64,000 nt of DNA from JBMNGG01 sp050949705 (GCA_050949705.1 JBMNGG010000008.1:124001-188000); one strand, 5' to 3'; shown: positions 9,087-18,532, numbered from the stretch's first letter. Notes: generated by a model not told the origin, from the sequence alone. Made by a program: numbers and translations.

Positions 9087-10856
9087 TTGGACAAGGGGAA
9101 ACGAGAGGTTTTTGCCCTGGATATTGGTACTAGAACAATAGCAGGCTTAGTTGTCCGAAAAGAAGGTAAAATATATAAAATTCTTGCTCATGAAGTTATA
9201 GAACATGAAAGTCGCGTTATGTATGACGGTCAAATTCACGACATAGATGCTGTTACGAAAAGTGTTAGTACTATTAAGAAAAAACTAGAAAAAAAACTGG
9301 GCAAAAAATTAGATAAAGCAGCAGTTGCTGCTGCGGGAAGAGCTCTTTACACTATAGAATCCCAGACTGAAAGGAGAATTTCTCCTTATCTGGAAGTAAC
9401 CGAGGATGATATACGAGCATTAGAGGCGGATGCCCTCTCAAAAGCTGTAAATTCTATTAATAAAAAAGGAGAAGACAGCGGTTTTAATAATCACTATTGT
9501 GTTGGATTTAGTCCAATCAATTGGTTTTTACAGGACCAAGTATTAGATAATCTATTAGGCCAAAAAGGCAGCAGTATTTCTGTAAAAATTGTAGCAACCT
9601 TTTTGCCGAGAACTGTTGTTGAAAGTCTATTGACTGTCCTAAATAGATGCGATTTGGGGCTATATAGCCTTACACTTGAACCGATTGCTGCTGGAGATGT
9701 AGTAATTTTGCCAAGTATGCGCAAATTGAATATTGCTTTGGTAGATATTGGAGCTGGTACATCTGATATTGCAATATGTCGTGATGGCAGTATTTTTGCT
9801 TATGGGATGGTTCCCATGGCAGGTGATGAAATAACTGAAAATATTTGTGATAATTTTCTATTAACATTTGATGAGGCAGAAAGAATTAAGAGAGAATTAA
9901 CAAATCACCAAATGGTAAAATTTACTGATATATTAGGGAATGAAAAGGAAGTTTCCTCAAAGGAAGTAATAGATTCTGTAAATTCAGCCGTGAATGAACT
10001 TTCATCTAAGATAGCTAGAAAAATCATGGAGCTTAATGGGAAAGCACCGGTAGCTGTACTTTGCATTGGGGGAGGCAGCTTAATGCCGGGTTTGCCTGAA
10101 CATATTGCTGCTCATCTTGAACTCACCAAGGAACGAGTGGGAGTAAAGGGTAGAGAAAATTTAAACTTCGTAGATGGAAATGAAGATTTTTTTGGACCTT
10201 TTTCGGTTACACCAATTGGTATTGCGGTAAATGCTCTAAAAGGGACTCATTTATCCTTTTGTAAGATATATATAAATAAAAAGACTATAAATGTATTAGG
10301 GCAAGACAGACCGTCGCTTTTAAGTGCTCTACTTTATGCAGGATATACAACTGCACAAATTATTGGTCGGCCAGGTATGGCGAAAACCTTTAAACTAAAT
10401 GGTGAACTTAAAATAATAAAAGGGAAAATGTCAAAGCCGGCAGTTGTTAAAATGGATGGTAAAGATGCCAATTTAAATGACCTGGTTTACGATGGTGCTG
10501 TTATTGATTTTATTCCTGCAGAAGATGGTGAAGTAGGTTCAGCTAAAATAAGAGAATATATTTCTAAGGATCAAATGATTTGTTTAAAAATAAACGGACG
10601 TAAATTTGAAATAGACCCTCTTGTTGAATTAAACGGATATGAGGCTTCTCTGGAGGATGATATACCTGATGATGCTGTTATAACAATAAAACCTAGAGAA
10701 ATGATTTTTAGTGACATCTTTAATATTATATCCTTTAAACCCGAAGGAATGGCAGGAAAACTTGTTACGAAGATAAATGGAAATGATGCAGGATTTGCCG
10801 ATTTGATAAAGCATAATGACGAAATAGATATTTATTGGGAAAACATTCCTAGATAA
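9087..10856 (+). CDS. FtsA-like actin-fold protein with C-terminal beta-grasp-like repeats
   Basis: A 589-residue protein, far longer than the FtsA norm of about 420. Residues 1-385 are an FtsA/PilM-type actin fold: LDIGTRT at 11-17, VDIGAGTSDIA at 219-229 and GGGS at 328-331. Residues 390-589 hold repeated short units that resemble beta-grasp folds, each with an xxxNG/xxxDG turn and ending in an acidic loop before a hydrophobic strand (about 392-430, 452-478, 499-537, 559-585). No FtsA-type C-terminal amphipathic helix is evident. It sits directly after minE (14 bases) and before rodA, suggesting a role in division-site or wall control. TTG start after AAAGGAGG. Confidence 0.75.
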   Translation: MDKGKREVFALDIGTRTIAGLVVRKEGKIYKILAHEVIEHESRVMYDGQIHDIDAVTKSVSTIKKKLEKKLGKKLDKAAVAAAGRALYTIESQTERRISPYLEVTEDDIRALEADALSKAVNSINKKGEDSGFNNHYCVGFSPINWFLQDQVLDNLLGQKGSSISVKIVATFLPRTVVESLLTVLNRCDLGLYSLTLEPIAAGDVVILPSMRKLNIALVDIGAGTSDIAICRDGSIFAYGMVPMAGDEITENICDNFLLTFDEAERIKRELTNHQMVKFTDILGNEKEVSSKEVIDSVNSAVNELSSKIARKIMELNGKAPVAVLCIGGGSLMPGLPEHIAAHLELTKERVGVKGRENLNFVDGNEDFFGPFSVTPIGIAVNALKGTHLSFCKIYINKKTINVLGQDRPSLLSALLYAGYTTAQIIGRPGMAKTFKLNGELKIIKGKMSKPAVVKMDGKDANLNDLVYDGAVIDFIPAEDGEVGSAKIREYISKDQMICLKINGRKFEIDPLVELNGYEASLEDDIPDDAVITIKPREMIFSDIFNIISFKPEGMAGKLVTKINGNDAGFADLIKHNDEIDIYWENIPR

Positions 10857-10933
10857 TGTTTATTGAAAAAAGCCTTTTTCATCGATTTATTATGTTATGA
10901 TATAATGGTTAACGGGTTTAGGGGGATATAGAT

Positions 10934-12031
10934 ATGGAACGGAAACTATTAAAAAACATAGAATACCCTATTTTAGTTTGTGTAATTTTAATAACAATAC
11001 TAAGTGTGCTGATAATAAGCAGTGCAACCCATGCCGGTGCTCCTGGAGGCAGCTTTCGTACTGCACGAATGCAAATAATATGGTTTGGTGCCGGATTAGT
11101 AGGCATGGCTTTTATGATGTTTATAGATTATCATTCCTTCGCCCATTGGTCTAATATTATTTATGCTTTAAACATTGGTACTCTTTTGCTAGTTATTTTT
11201 ATCGGCCAGGAAGGTGGCGGTGCTCAGCGATGGATAGACATAGGCCCTTTTGGATTTCAACCGTCCGAATTTGCCAAACTAGCCATTGCGATAACTCTGG
11301 CTCGACATATGGAAAAAAAGAAGTCGCTAAATCAATTAAAGGATTTATTTTCTATTTTTTTACATGTAGCAGTTCCTATATTGCTTATAGCAAAACAACC
11401 GGATTTAGGTACATCCCTTGTATTAATAGCAATGGTTTTTGGAGTAATGTTTGTAGCGGGTCTTGACTACAAACTCTTGGCATGGATTATTGCTGCAGGA
11501 GTTTTTTCTTTACCTGTGTTGTGGCAGTTCCTAAAACCCTACCAAAAAAGCCGGATTTTAGTATTTATCAATCCATATTTAGATCCGTTGGGAAAAGGAT
11601 ATCATGTCATTCAATCTAAAATTGCCATTGGATCAGGCAAGCTTTTTGGAAAAGGGCTTTTTCAGGGGACACAAAATCAGTTAGATTTTTTACCGGTAAA
11701 ACATACTGATTTTATTTTTGCAGTATTAGGAGAGGAACTAGGATTTATAGGTGGTATAACACTTTTGGCTTTATATTTTGTATTCCTGTATTATACCATT
11801 AGAGTTGCATTTAAAGCTCGTGACCTTTTAGGTACGTATATGGTTATGGGTTTAACTTCAATGTGGACATTTCAGATATTGGTTAATGTTGGTATGAATA
11901 TTGGTATAATGCCGGTAACAGGTATCCCATTGCCTTTTATGAGTTATGGGGGCAGTTCCTTTTTAATGAATATGATGGCAGTGGGGTTAGTTCTAAATGT
12001 TGGAATGCGCCGACAGAAAATACTTTTTTAA
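10934..12031 (+). CDS. rodA: Peptidoglycan glycosyltransferase RodA
   Basis: A 365-residue SEDS-family polytopic membrane protein with about ten membrane segments. Family signatures include DIGPFGFQPSEFAKL, KQPDLGTSL, GKGLFQGTQNQLDFLPVKHTDFIF (partial match to the conserved loop) and GIPLPFMSYGGSSF near the C-terminus. It polymerises lipid II for the lateral wall with PBP2 (mrdA), encoded 3.7 kb upstream. It is followed by a terminator. Confidence 0.93.
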   Translation: MERKLLKNIEYPILVCVILITILSVLIISSATHAGAPGGSFRTARMQIIWFGAGLVGMAFMMFIDYHSFAHWSNIIYALNIGTLLLVIFIGQEGGGAQRWIDIGPFGFQPSEFAKLAIAITLARHMEKKKSLNQLKDLFSIFLHVAVPILLIAKQPDLGTSLVLIAMVFGVMFVAGLDYKLLAWIIAAGVFSLPVLWQFLKPYQKSRILVFINPYLDPLGKGYHVIQSKIAIGSGKLFGKGLFQGTQNQLDFLPVKHTDFIFAVLGEELGFIGGITLLALYFVFLYYTIRVAFKARDLLGTYMVMGLTSMWTFQILVNVGMNIGIMPVTGIPLPFMSYGGSSFLMNMMAVGLVLNVGMRRQKILF

Positions 12032-12086
12032 GTCATAAAATGAAAATCCCAAGAAAGTTTCTAAGAAAAACCTGGTAAGGATTACG

Positions 12087-12113
12087 GAACGCTTTTATAA
12101 GCGTTCTTTTTTT
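12087..12113 (+). terminator. Terminator after rodA
   Basis: GAACGCTT and AAGCGTTC pair around a TTATA-type loop, followed by seven T residues. Confidence 0.88.
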
Positions 12114-12170
12114 GTAATAAACGAGCTTCCTTGAAAATAAATATAAACTAAATTGCAAGGAGGTGTTCTT

Positions 12171-12854
12171 ATGTATTACTATGATCAGCCTTCAGATGAA
12201 AAATGGCCTAGACCGGGGGATTTAAAAAAAGCTATTATCTGTGTTTTGATTATAATAGCAGTACTTTTCATGAAAAAAATAGAATTGCCAATAGTTAAAT
12301 CAGCTCTTACAAAAATTGATTTTGTAGTTTCGGATTACTCCTATGAGTTTAATGATATCTTGGCAGCCATAAAAGAAATTCCAGGAGTGCCAGATAGTAT
12401 TGCAGTGTTTAGCCACAAGGAGCAGGTTTTATTTGAACTGCCTGTTAATGGAACCATATCTTCAGGCTATGGAATGAGATTTCATCCTATCCTTAAAGAA
12501 CAACGTTTCCACAATGGTATAGATATTGTTCAAATAGAAGGTGCACCCGTAAAGGTTGTACTAGATGGAGTGGTACATTTTGTTGGTAAAGATGATGAAC
12601 TGGGTAATGTAGTAAAAATTAAGCATGGTGGTAATATAACCACGGTATATGCCCATTTGAGAGATATATATGTAAAAGAACAGGAAGCATTAAAACAGGG
12701 TTTTATTATAGGAACGGTGGGTAAGACAGGTCTTGCGGAGACATCCCATCTGCATTTTGAAGTATGGCAAAATGATAACCCAAAGGATCCCATGGAATGG
12801 ATAATTTCACCTCAACAATCCCAGGAGGGAGTAAATGGATCTGAGAATATATAA
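12171..12854 (+). CDS. spoIVFA: M23-family peptidase, SpoIVFA-like
   Basis: A 227-residue protein with one membrane segment (about residues 20-37) and a LytM/M23 domain in the C-terminal half. HNGIDI supplies the His/Asp metal ligands and HLHFEV the HxH motif, so the metal site looks intact. It is directly upstream of, and overlaps by 20 bases, a SpoIVFB-type site-2 protease. In Bacillus, SpoIVFA holds SpoIVFB inactive in the forespore outer membrane until the SpoIVB signal arrives. ATG 12171 follows AAGGAGGTG; the TTG at 12153 would precede this site and is rejected. Confidence 0.82.
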   Translation: MYYYDQPSDEKWPRPGDLKKAIICVLIIIAVLFMKKIELPIVKSALTKIDFVVSDYSYEFNDILAAIKEIPGVPDSIAVFSHKEQVLFELPVNGTISSGYGMRFHPILKEQRFHNGIDIVQIEGAPVKVVLDGVVHFVGKDDELGNVVKIKHGGNITTVYAHLRDIYVKEQEALKQGFIIGTVGKTGLAETSHLHFEVWQNDNPKDPMEWIISPQQSQEGVNGSENI

Positions 12855-13698
12855 CATCAAACTAAGCATTAACTTCATTTTTATATTTATTATTGTTTCC
12901 GCTTTTGTCGCAGGATTATATAAAGAAATAACTGCTGTGCTATTAGCTCTGGCTGTACATGAAATGGCACATATTATAGTGGGCAGAGAACTGGGTTTAG
13001 ATATAGAGGAGCTTGAATTATCGCCATTTGGAGGTCGTATCAAAGTTGCTTTTGATAAAGCGGCATCTGAGGAGGAAATATTAACAGCACTAGCCGGACC
13101 CTTTGCCAATTTTGTAAGTGTTGGTTTAATAGCTTTTCTTACTAAACTAAGTTTTGTATCAAGTGAATTTTCTAAACAGCTGATTCATTATCAACTGATG
13201 TTGGGATTTTTTAATATTATTCCTGCATATCCTCTAGATGGTGGAAGGATTTTCTCACTATGGCTAAGGCGACATATTAGCCACAATTCTTCTGTTCGAA
13301 TCACCGCGAAAACAAGTAAAATACTGGCAATTTTTTTTCTAATAATTGCTGTTTGGGGAATTACAATTGGGAAAATATTTATAAGCTTGGTTTTTGCTGG
13401 TTTTTTTTTATTTTACCAGGCTATAAAAATAGAAAAGAATGTAGCATTTGATTTTATGAAACAATTGGTTATGAAAAAAGAAACAGTATTTAAAAAAAAG
13501 TACATATCTGGGGATACTATAATTGTATTAGAAGATACTCCGGTAAAAGATGTATTATATTTGTTTTCACCACAAAAGTATTTTATAGTTGTTGTTATGG
13601 ATAAACATATGAAGATTAAGAAATGTATTACTGAGACGGAAATATTTGACAAAATAATTGAAAAAGGATTGGACTTAACAATAGAAGACCTGATATAA
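12835..13698 (+). CDS. spoIVFB: Site-2 (M50) metalloprotease SpoIVFB-like
   Basis: A 287-residue intramembrane metalloprotease. HEMAH at residues 42-46 is the HExxH zinc motif and PLDGGR at 133-138 supplies the third ligand (Asp135). Several membrane helices surround these. The C-terminal 80 residues look like a single CBS-type unit. In Bacillus this enzyme cleaves pro-sigma-K in the mother cell late in sporulation; the gene order next to minD and a SpoIVFA-like gene matches. GGAGGGAG precedes the ATG. Confidence 0.88.
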   Translation: MDLRIYNIKLSINFIFIFIIVSAFVAGLYKEITAVLLALAVHEMAHIIVGRELGLDIEELELSPFGGRIKVAFDKAASEEEILTALAGPFANFVSVGLIAFLTKLSFVSSEFSKQLIHYQLMLGFFNIIPAYPLDGGRIFSLWLRRHISHNSSVRITAKTSKILAIFFLIIAVWGITIGKIFISLVFAGFFLFYQAIKIEKNVAFDFMKQLVMKKETVFKKKYISGDTIIVLEDTPVKDVLYLFSPQKYFIVVVMDKHMKIKKCITETEIFDKIIEKGLDLTIEDLI

Positions 13699-13744
13699 TA
13701 AAATAGGTATATTTTACATTACTTATTTCGTAGGAGGAACATCA

Positions 13745-15589
13745 TTGACCATAGAAACAGTATTGGCGAAATTGTTACCACAGGTCACAAAACCGACTCG
13801 CTATATAGGAAATGAATACAACAGTGTCAAAAAAGATAAGGACAATATAAAAGTTCACATAGCTTTAGCATTTCCAGATGTCTACGAAGTTGGCATGTCC
13901 CATCTTGGAATGAAAATACTATATCATCTTTTAAATGAAGATGAAAATATATATGCTGAAAGGGTTTTTGCACCGTGGATTGACTTTGAAGAATTAATGC
14001 GTGAAAAGGACCTAATGCTTTTCAGCTTGGAAAGCAAAACACCGATTTGTGAATTTGATTTTGTTGGTTTTACTCTTCAATATGAAATGAGTTATACAAA
14101 TATATTAAATATGTTGGAACTTGGGCGTATACCCGTTTTTTCAAAAGATAGAAATGATAGTCATCCATTCGTGATAGCTGGTGGCCCTTGCGCATTTAAT
14201 CCTGAGCCATTGGCAGATATCATGGATTTTTTTGTTATAGGGGAGGCCGAAGAGGCAATTACAGAGATTATGGCCTTATATCAGAACTGTAAAGAAAGGG
14301 GTGAAAAACGGCAAGATTTTTTAGTTAAAGTTAGTCGTATTCCAGGTGTATATGTTCCGTCTCTATATGAGGTGTCATATAATGATGACGGCACATTAAA
14401 GAGTATATTGCCAAAGGAAAATAGCATGCCTCAAAGAATACAAAAACGAGTTATAAAAGATTTAGATAATATATATTATCCGACTGATTTTGTGGTTCCA
14501 TATATGGACATTGTTCATGATAGAGCTGTATTAGAGATTTTTCGTGGCTGTACTCGAGGCTGTAGATTTTGCCAAGCAGGCATGATATATCGTCCTGTTA
14601 GGGAAAAGTCAGCCAGCCGCTTAGTAGAGTTAGCTAAAGATATAATCTCATCAACGGGATATGGAGAAATATCATTGTCTTCCTTGAGTACTAGCGATTA
14701 CTCTGAGTTAAAGCAGCTTACAGAAATATTAACAGATGATTTTAGGCAGCGACAGGTAGGCTTGTCTTTACCATCGCTACGAATTGATGCATTTTCACTT
14801 GGGCTTGCGAAGAAAGTCCAAGAAATAAAAAAGACCGGGTTAACTTTCGCACCAGAAGCCGGAACTCAAAGACTTAGAGATGTGATAAATAAGGGTGTAA
14901 CGACGGAGGACTTATTATCTTCAGTTAGGGATGCATTTTCATTGGGATGGAATACAATAAAGCTTTACTTTATGATTGGCCTGCCAACAGAGACATATGA
15001 AGATTTAAAAGGAATATCTGACCTTACTTATGCTGTAGTGGATGAATACCGTAAGGTCAATGGCAATACAAGAGGTTTAAGGGTAAATGTTAGCACCTCT
15101 ACTTTTGTACCTAAGCCTTTTACACCTTTTCAGTGGGAACCCCAGATTACTCTTTCAGAGATAAAAGAAAGACAAAAGTATATAAAAAATTTACTTGGAA
15201 AAAGCAAGAATATTTCTTATAGCTGGCACGATGGTCAATTGAGTTTTTTGGAAGCTGTCTTTTCTAGGGGTGATAGAAGATTGGGCAATGTGTTAAAACT
15301 AGCCCACGATAAAGGATGTAAGTTTGATAGCTGGAAGGAAATGTTTTCTTTTGATAAATGGATGACTGTTTTTGAAGAATCTGGAGTAAACCCTGATTTT
15401 TATGTTTATCGCGAGAGGTCTAAAGAAGAAGTTTTTCCTTGGGGAATATTGGATCCAGGGATTAATAGGAAGTTTTTATTGAGAGAATTAGAAAAATCAG
15501 AAAAAGGAGTAGTTACCCCAGACTGTAGAGAAAAGTGCCATGCCTGTGGGATAAAAAAGTTGAAAGATGGTGACTTCTGTGAAACTTAG
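13745..15589 (+). CDS. TIGR03960 family B12-binding radical SAM protein
   Basis: A 614-residue protein with an N-terminal B12-binding-like region (about 1-200), then a radical SAM domain with CTRGCRFC at residues 269-276 supplying the CxxxCxxC cluster ligands. The C-terminus carries further cysteines (CREKCHACGIKK). It forms a conserved pair with the DUF2344 gene that overlaps its 3' end, and the pair precedes the RNase G gene in many Clostridia. The substrate is unknown; a role in RNA or ribosomal protein modification is suggested only by context. TTG start after AGGAGG. Confidence 0.88.
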   Translation: MTIETVLAKLLPQVTKPTRYIGNEYNSVKKDKDNIKVHIALAFPDVYEVGMSHLGMKILYHLLNEDENIYAERVFAPWIDFEELMREKDLMLFSLESKTPICEFDFVGFTLQYEMSYTNILNMLELGRIPVFSKDRNDSHPFVIAGGPCAFNPEPLADIMDFFVIGEAEEAITEIMALYQNCKERGEKRQDFLVKVSRIPGVYVPSLYEVSYNDDGTLKSILPKENSMPQRIQKRVIKDLDNIYYPTDFVVPYMDIVHDRAVLEIFRGCTRGCRFCQAGMIYRPVREKSASRLVELAKDIISSTGYGEISLSSLSTSDYSELKQLTEILTDDFRQRQVGLSLPSLRIDAFSLGLAKKVQEIKKTGLTFAPEAGTQRLRDVINKGVTTEDLLSSVRDAFSLGWNTIKLYFMIGLPTETYEDLKGISDLTYAVVDEYRKVNGNTRGLRVNVSTSTFVPKPFTPFQWEPQITLSEIKERQKYIKNLLGKSKNISYSWHDGQLSFLEAVFSRGDRRLGNVLKLAHDKGCKFDSWKEMFSFDKWMTVFEESGVNPDFYVYRERSKEEVFPWGILDPGINRKFLLRELEKSEKGVVTPDCREKCHACGIKKLKDGDFCET

Positions 15590-16253
15590 AATGAAATTTA
15601 AGAAGGATTCTGAAGTTATGTTCATATCCCATCTGGACATGATGAGAACTTTTGAGCGTGCGTTGAGACGGGCTGATTTACCGGTTACATTTAGCCAGGG
15701 ATTTAACCCGAGGCCAAGAATTACTTTTACTCCGGCTTTATCTGTTGGAATTACCAGCAGTTGTGAATATGTTGATGTAGAACTTTATGAACAAGTATCG
15801 GTAGAAGATGTTATACAGCGGTTAAATAAAACATTACCTGAAGGTATCCATATAATAAAAGCTGGTCTTGCAGATGAGAGCTTACCCCTTTCTACATTAA
15901 ACGGTGTAATATATATTGTAAATATAGCATTACCTACAGATAAGTTGCAGGACCTAGATAAAAGTATTAACGCATTTTTACATCAAGAAGAAATAACTGT
16001 TGAAAAAGTCACCAAATCCCGCACTAAATTAGTGAATATTGCTCCGCTTATATATAAGATCAGCATTTTGAAAAGTGGTAATAATTCTGCATCTTTGAGC
16101 ATGATGCTTTCCATTGGTCAAGAGGGCAGTGTATCACCAAAAGTGGTAGTTACAGAACTGGAAAAAAGTCTGGGAAAAGAACTAGAAATCCTTAGTATTC
16201 ATAGAGAAAAGTTATTTTTATGGAGAGACAATAAAATAATTCTCCCCCTTTAG
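15567..16253 (+). CDS. TIGR03936/DUF2344 family protein
   Basis: A 228-residue protein beginning RMKFKKDSEVMFISHLDMMR and containing FSQGFNPRPRITF, both hallmark segments of DUF2344. In other bacteria the same domain is fused to the C-terminus of the TIGR03960 radical SAM protein; here it is separate and overlaps it by 23 bases, so the two products probably act together. The exact start is uncertain: a GTG at 15579 is possible. Confidence 0.85.
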   Translation: MVTSVKLRMKFKKDSEVMFISHLDMMRTFERALRRADLPVTFSQGFNPRPRITFTPALSVGITSSCEYVDVELYEQVSVEDVIQRLNKTLPEGIHIIKAGLADESLPLSTLNGVIYIVNIALPTDKLQDLDKSINAFLHQEEITVEKVTKSRTKLVNIAPLIYKISILKSGNNSASLSMMLSIGQEGSVSPKVVVTELEKSLGKELEILSIHREKLFLWRDNKIILPL

Positions 16254-16254
16254 T

Positions 16255-16300
16255 TTAGCGGAATATGGTTGACCCCAATCGTAGAAATCAAGTCCGCTAA
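16255..16300 (+). promoter_or_regulatory. Inverted repeat in the RNase G leader
   Basis: TTAGCGGA (16255-16262) is exactly complementary to TCCGCTAA (16293-16300), 30 bases apart, directly before the GAGGAG ribosome binding sites of the RNase G gene. It may be a leader hairpin. RNase E/G genes are autoregulated through 5' leaders in proteobacteria; here this is only a suggestion. Confidence 0.4.
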
Positions 16301-16316
16301 GAGGAGATTCGAGGAG

Positions 16317-18020
16317 ATGAAAAATTCAATGTCAAAGGAGATTTTAGCAGATGTTGATGGAGAACAATTAAGAATTGGGGTTTTAGAAGATAGGCAGCTA
16401 GTGGAATTTTATGTGGAAAAAACTTATGATGAAAGAGTTATAGGTAACATTTATAAAGGCAGAGTAGCCAATGTACTACCAGGAATGCAAGCAGCCTTTG
16501 TTGATATAGGCCTTGGTAAAAATGCCTTTTTATATGTGGGGGATTTAAGCAATTATAGTTATGGATCTGAGGATGCGGATGTTATAGAAGATTTTAGAAA
16601 CATATCCATAAAAGATATCTTGAGAGAAGGGCAATCTGTTTTAGTTCAAATAGTAAAAGAGCCTATAGGAACAAAAGGGGCAAGAGTTTCAACTAATATA
16701 ACATTACCGGGAAGATACTTGGTATTAATGCCTACAGTTGATTATGTAGGTATTTCAAGGAGAATTCAGAATGAAGAGGAGCGCCAACGATTAAAGGCTC
16801 TAGCTGAGCAAATCCGCCCTCAAAATATGGGTGTGATTGTAAGAACTGTAGCTGAAGGTAAGGAGATAGATGAATTAAAGGCAGATATGGAGTCTTTAAT
16901 ACGCCTATGGGATAATATAAAGATGAAGCAAAAAAGTGCGAAAGCACCTAAGCTGATTTATAAAGATATGAACCTTCTTGCTCGAATTGTTAGAGATATA
17001 TACACACCGGAAGTTAGCAAATTTTATGTTAATACTCCTTATGGATATGAAAAGGTTTTGGAATTAGTTTCGATAATTTCTCCAGCATTAAAGGACCGTG
17101 TTAGTCTTTATATGGGAAAAGAAGATATTTTTGAATATTTTAATATAGAATCAGAAATAGAAAGAGCTTTGGAAAGGAAAGTCTGGCTTAAATCTGGTGG
17201 TTATATAGTCATCGATCATACAGAGGCATTAACATCTATCGATGTCAATACAGGAAAGTTTGTTGGTTCAATTGATTTGGAAGATACAGTACTTAAAACT
17301 AATATTGAAGCTGCACGAGAAATTGCAAAACAGCTTAGATTACGGGATATAGGTGGAATAATAATAATCGATTTTATTGATATGAATTCTCCGGAACATG
17401 AAAAAATGGTTATTTCAGCTCTTGAGTTAGAGTTAAAGAAAGACAGGACTAAAGCCCATGTATTAGGCATAACTAATTTGGGACTAGTAGAGATGACAAG
17501 AAAAAAAGTTCGTCAGAGCTTAGATGAGGTTCTTGAGAAGGTTTGTCCTTATTGTGAAGGAAGGGGTAGAATCTTATCAGAAGACACTATGGCTAAAAAG
17601 GTTGAACGGGAAATATCTCGAATATTTAGGACTCGTAGAGGCGAGGCAATACTTATTGAAGTACATCCATCTGTTGCTGCGGTAATAATAGGTGTTGGAG
17701 GAAATAGATTAAGCCAACTAGAGCAGCGTCATGGAAAATATATTTTTATCAAGGGTAAGGATGACCTGCATCCGGAAGATATTCGCGTCAAGGCTGTAGG
17801 AAGTAGAATTAAACTGGAGAATTTCGCTATGCCTGTTCGAGAAGGGCAGATGATCGAAGTAATAATAGAAGAGATACATATTACTAATCCAAATAACGGT
17901 ATTGCCAGGGTAGACGGTTATGTTATCGATGTGGAAGATGGTGCACATCTTTCAGGAACAAAAGCAAAAGTTCAGATAACAAAAACCTACAGAACATATG
18001 CTAAAGCAAGGCTAATATAA
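16317..18020 (+). CDS. rng: Ribonuclease G/E family endoribonuclease
   Basis: A protein of about 567 residues with an N-terminal S1 domain (GNIYKGRVANVLPGMQAAFVDIG-type start), RNase H-like part, and the DNase I-like catalytic segment with IDVNTGKFVG and IIIIDFIDM providing the Mg-binding aspartates. The CPYCEGRGR zinc-link follows. It degrades mRNA and matures rRNA in the cytoplasm. A TTG at 16269 would put the start inside an inverted repeat; ATG 16317 or 16329, each behind GAGGAG, fits better. It ends with a terminator. Confidence 0.9.
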   Translation: MKNSMSKEILADVDGEQLRIGVLEDRQLVEFYVEKTYDERVIGNIYKGRVANVLPGMQAAFVDIGLGKNAFLYVGDLSNYSYGSEDADVIEDFRNISIKDILREGQSVLVQIVKEPIGTKGARVSTNITLPGRYLVLMPTVDYVGISRRIQNEEERQRLKALAEQIRPQNMGVIVRTVAEGKEIDELKADMESLIRLWDNIKMKQKSAKAPKLIYKDMNLLARIVRDIYTPEVSKFYVNTPYGYEKVLELVSIISPALKDRVSLYMGKEDIFEYFNIESEIERALERKVWLKSGGYIVIDHTEALTSIDVNTGKFVGSIDLEDTVLKTNIEAAREIAKQLRLRDIGGIIIIDFIDMNSPEHEKMVISALELELKKDRTKAHVLGITNLGLVEMTRKKVRQSLDEVLEKVCPYCEGRGRILSEDTMAKKVEREISRIFRTRRGEAILIEVHPSVAAVIIGVGGNRLSQLEQRHGKYIFIKGKDDLHPEDIRVKAVGSRIKLENFAMPVREGQMIEVIIEEIHITNPNNGIARVDGYVIDVEDGAHLSGTKAKVQITKTYRTYAKARLI

Positions 18021-18053
18021 CAAGTGAAAAGGAAAGAATATAGATAACTGAGA

Positions 18054-18098
18054 TAGTTCTCTTATCTGCTGGTATTAGTAGATAAGGGAACTTTTTTG
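18054..18098 (+). terminator. Terminator after rng
   Basis: AGTTCTCTTATCT pairs with AGATAAGGGAACT (one G-U pair), followed by six T residues. Confidence 0.88.
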
Positions 18099-18198
18099 TT
18101 TTAAAATGAGCCCATTCTTTGTAACCAGAAAAACACCTCTTCCATACTTTATAGCGGGCACTGAAAAAAAGGGAATCTGAATTGGTTTTTCAGATGTA

Positions 18199-18226
18199 AC
18201 CTCAAAGAGTGTCTTCGCATAGATTA
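18199..18226 (+). promoter_or_regulatory. Possible sporulation sigma (K/E-type) promoter
   Basis: AC at 18199-18200, a 17-base spacer and CATAGATTA at 18218-18226 fit the sigma-K pattern AC-N16/17-CATANNNTA. It lies 30 bases before the first micropeptide gene. The remaining bases from 18099 to 18255 show nothing else. A short, degenerate consensus like this can occur by chance. Confidence 0.35.
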
Positions 18227-18255
18227 TAGTAGGTAAACAAAAAGGAGGGAGTTAA

Positions 18256-18348
18256 ATGGCAGATTCCTTAGGCGGTGGATTCTTCGGAGGGAGATGGGCA
18301 TTTGCCCTATTTCTTATATTGATTCTTCTTTTCTTCGCAGATGACTAA
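18256..18348 (+). CDS. Hydrophobic micropeptide, FFADD family (copy 1)
   Basis: A 30-residue peptide: a Gly-rich polar head (MADSLGGGFFGGRW) followed by one membrane segment and the acidic end FFADD. It has a perfect AAAGGAGGG site six bases upstream. Two close copies follow in tandem. The Gly-rich head plus single helix recalls YjcZ-type sporulation peptides of Firmicutes, and germination genes lie nearby, but I cannot show a direct match. The function is unknown. Confidence 0.72.
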   Translation: MADSLGGGFFGGRWAFALFLILILLFFADD

Positions 18349-18355
18349 GTCGTAC

Positions 18356-18380
18356 GCCGTGCTTTAGCACGGCCCCTTTT
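18356..18380 (+). terminator. Terminator between micropeptide copies 1 and 2
   Basis: GCCGTGC and GCACGGC form a 7-bp GC-rich stem with a TTTA loop, followed by CCCCTTTT. Confidence 0.7.
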
Positions 18381-18436
18381 GCCATAATAGCATAAAAGCG
18401 AACATTATTAATTGAGAGAAATGGAGGGTGACATTA

Positions 18437-18532
18437 ATGGCAGAAGCTTTTGGAGGCAAAGGCTTTATAGGCAACAGGTGGGCTTTTGCACTGTTTTTGA
18501 TACTCATTCTTCTGTTCTTCGCAGATGACTAA
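18437..18532 (+). CDS. Hydrophobic micropeptide, FFADD family (copy 2)
   Basis: A 31-residue peptide with head MAEAFGGKGFIGNRW and the same tail as copy 1 (AFALFLILILLFFADD). The tail is almost identical at protein level while many codons differ, which indicates selection on the peptide and not a recent duplication. It has a GGAGG site upstream. See copy 1 for interpretation. Confidence 0.72.
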   Translation: MAEAFGGKGFIGNRWAFALFLILILLFFADD

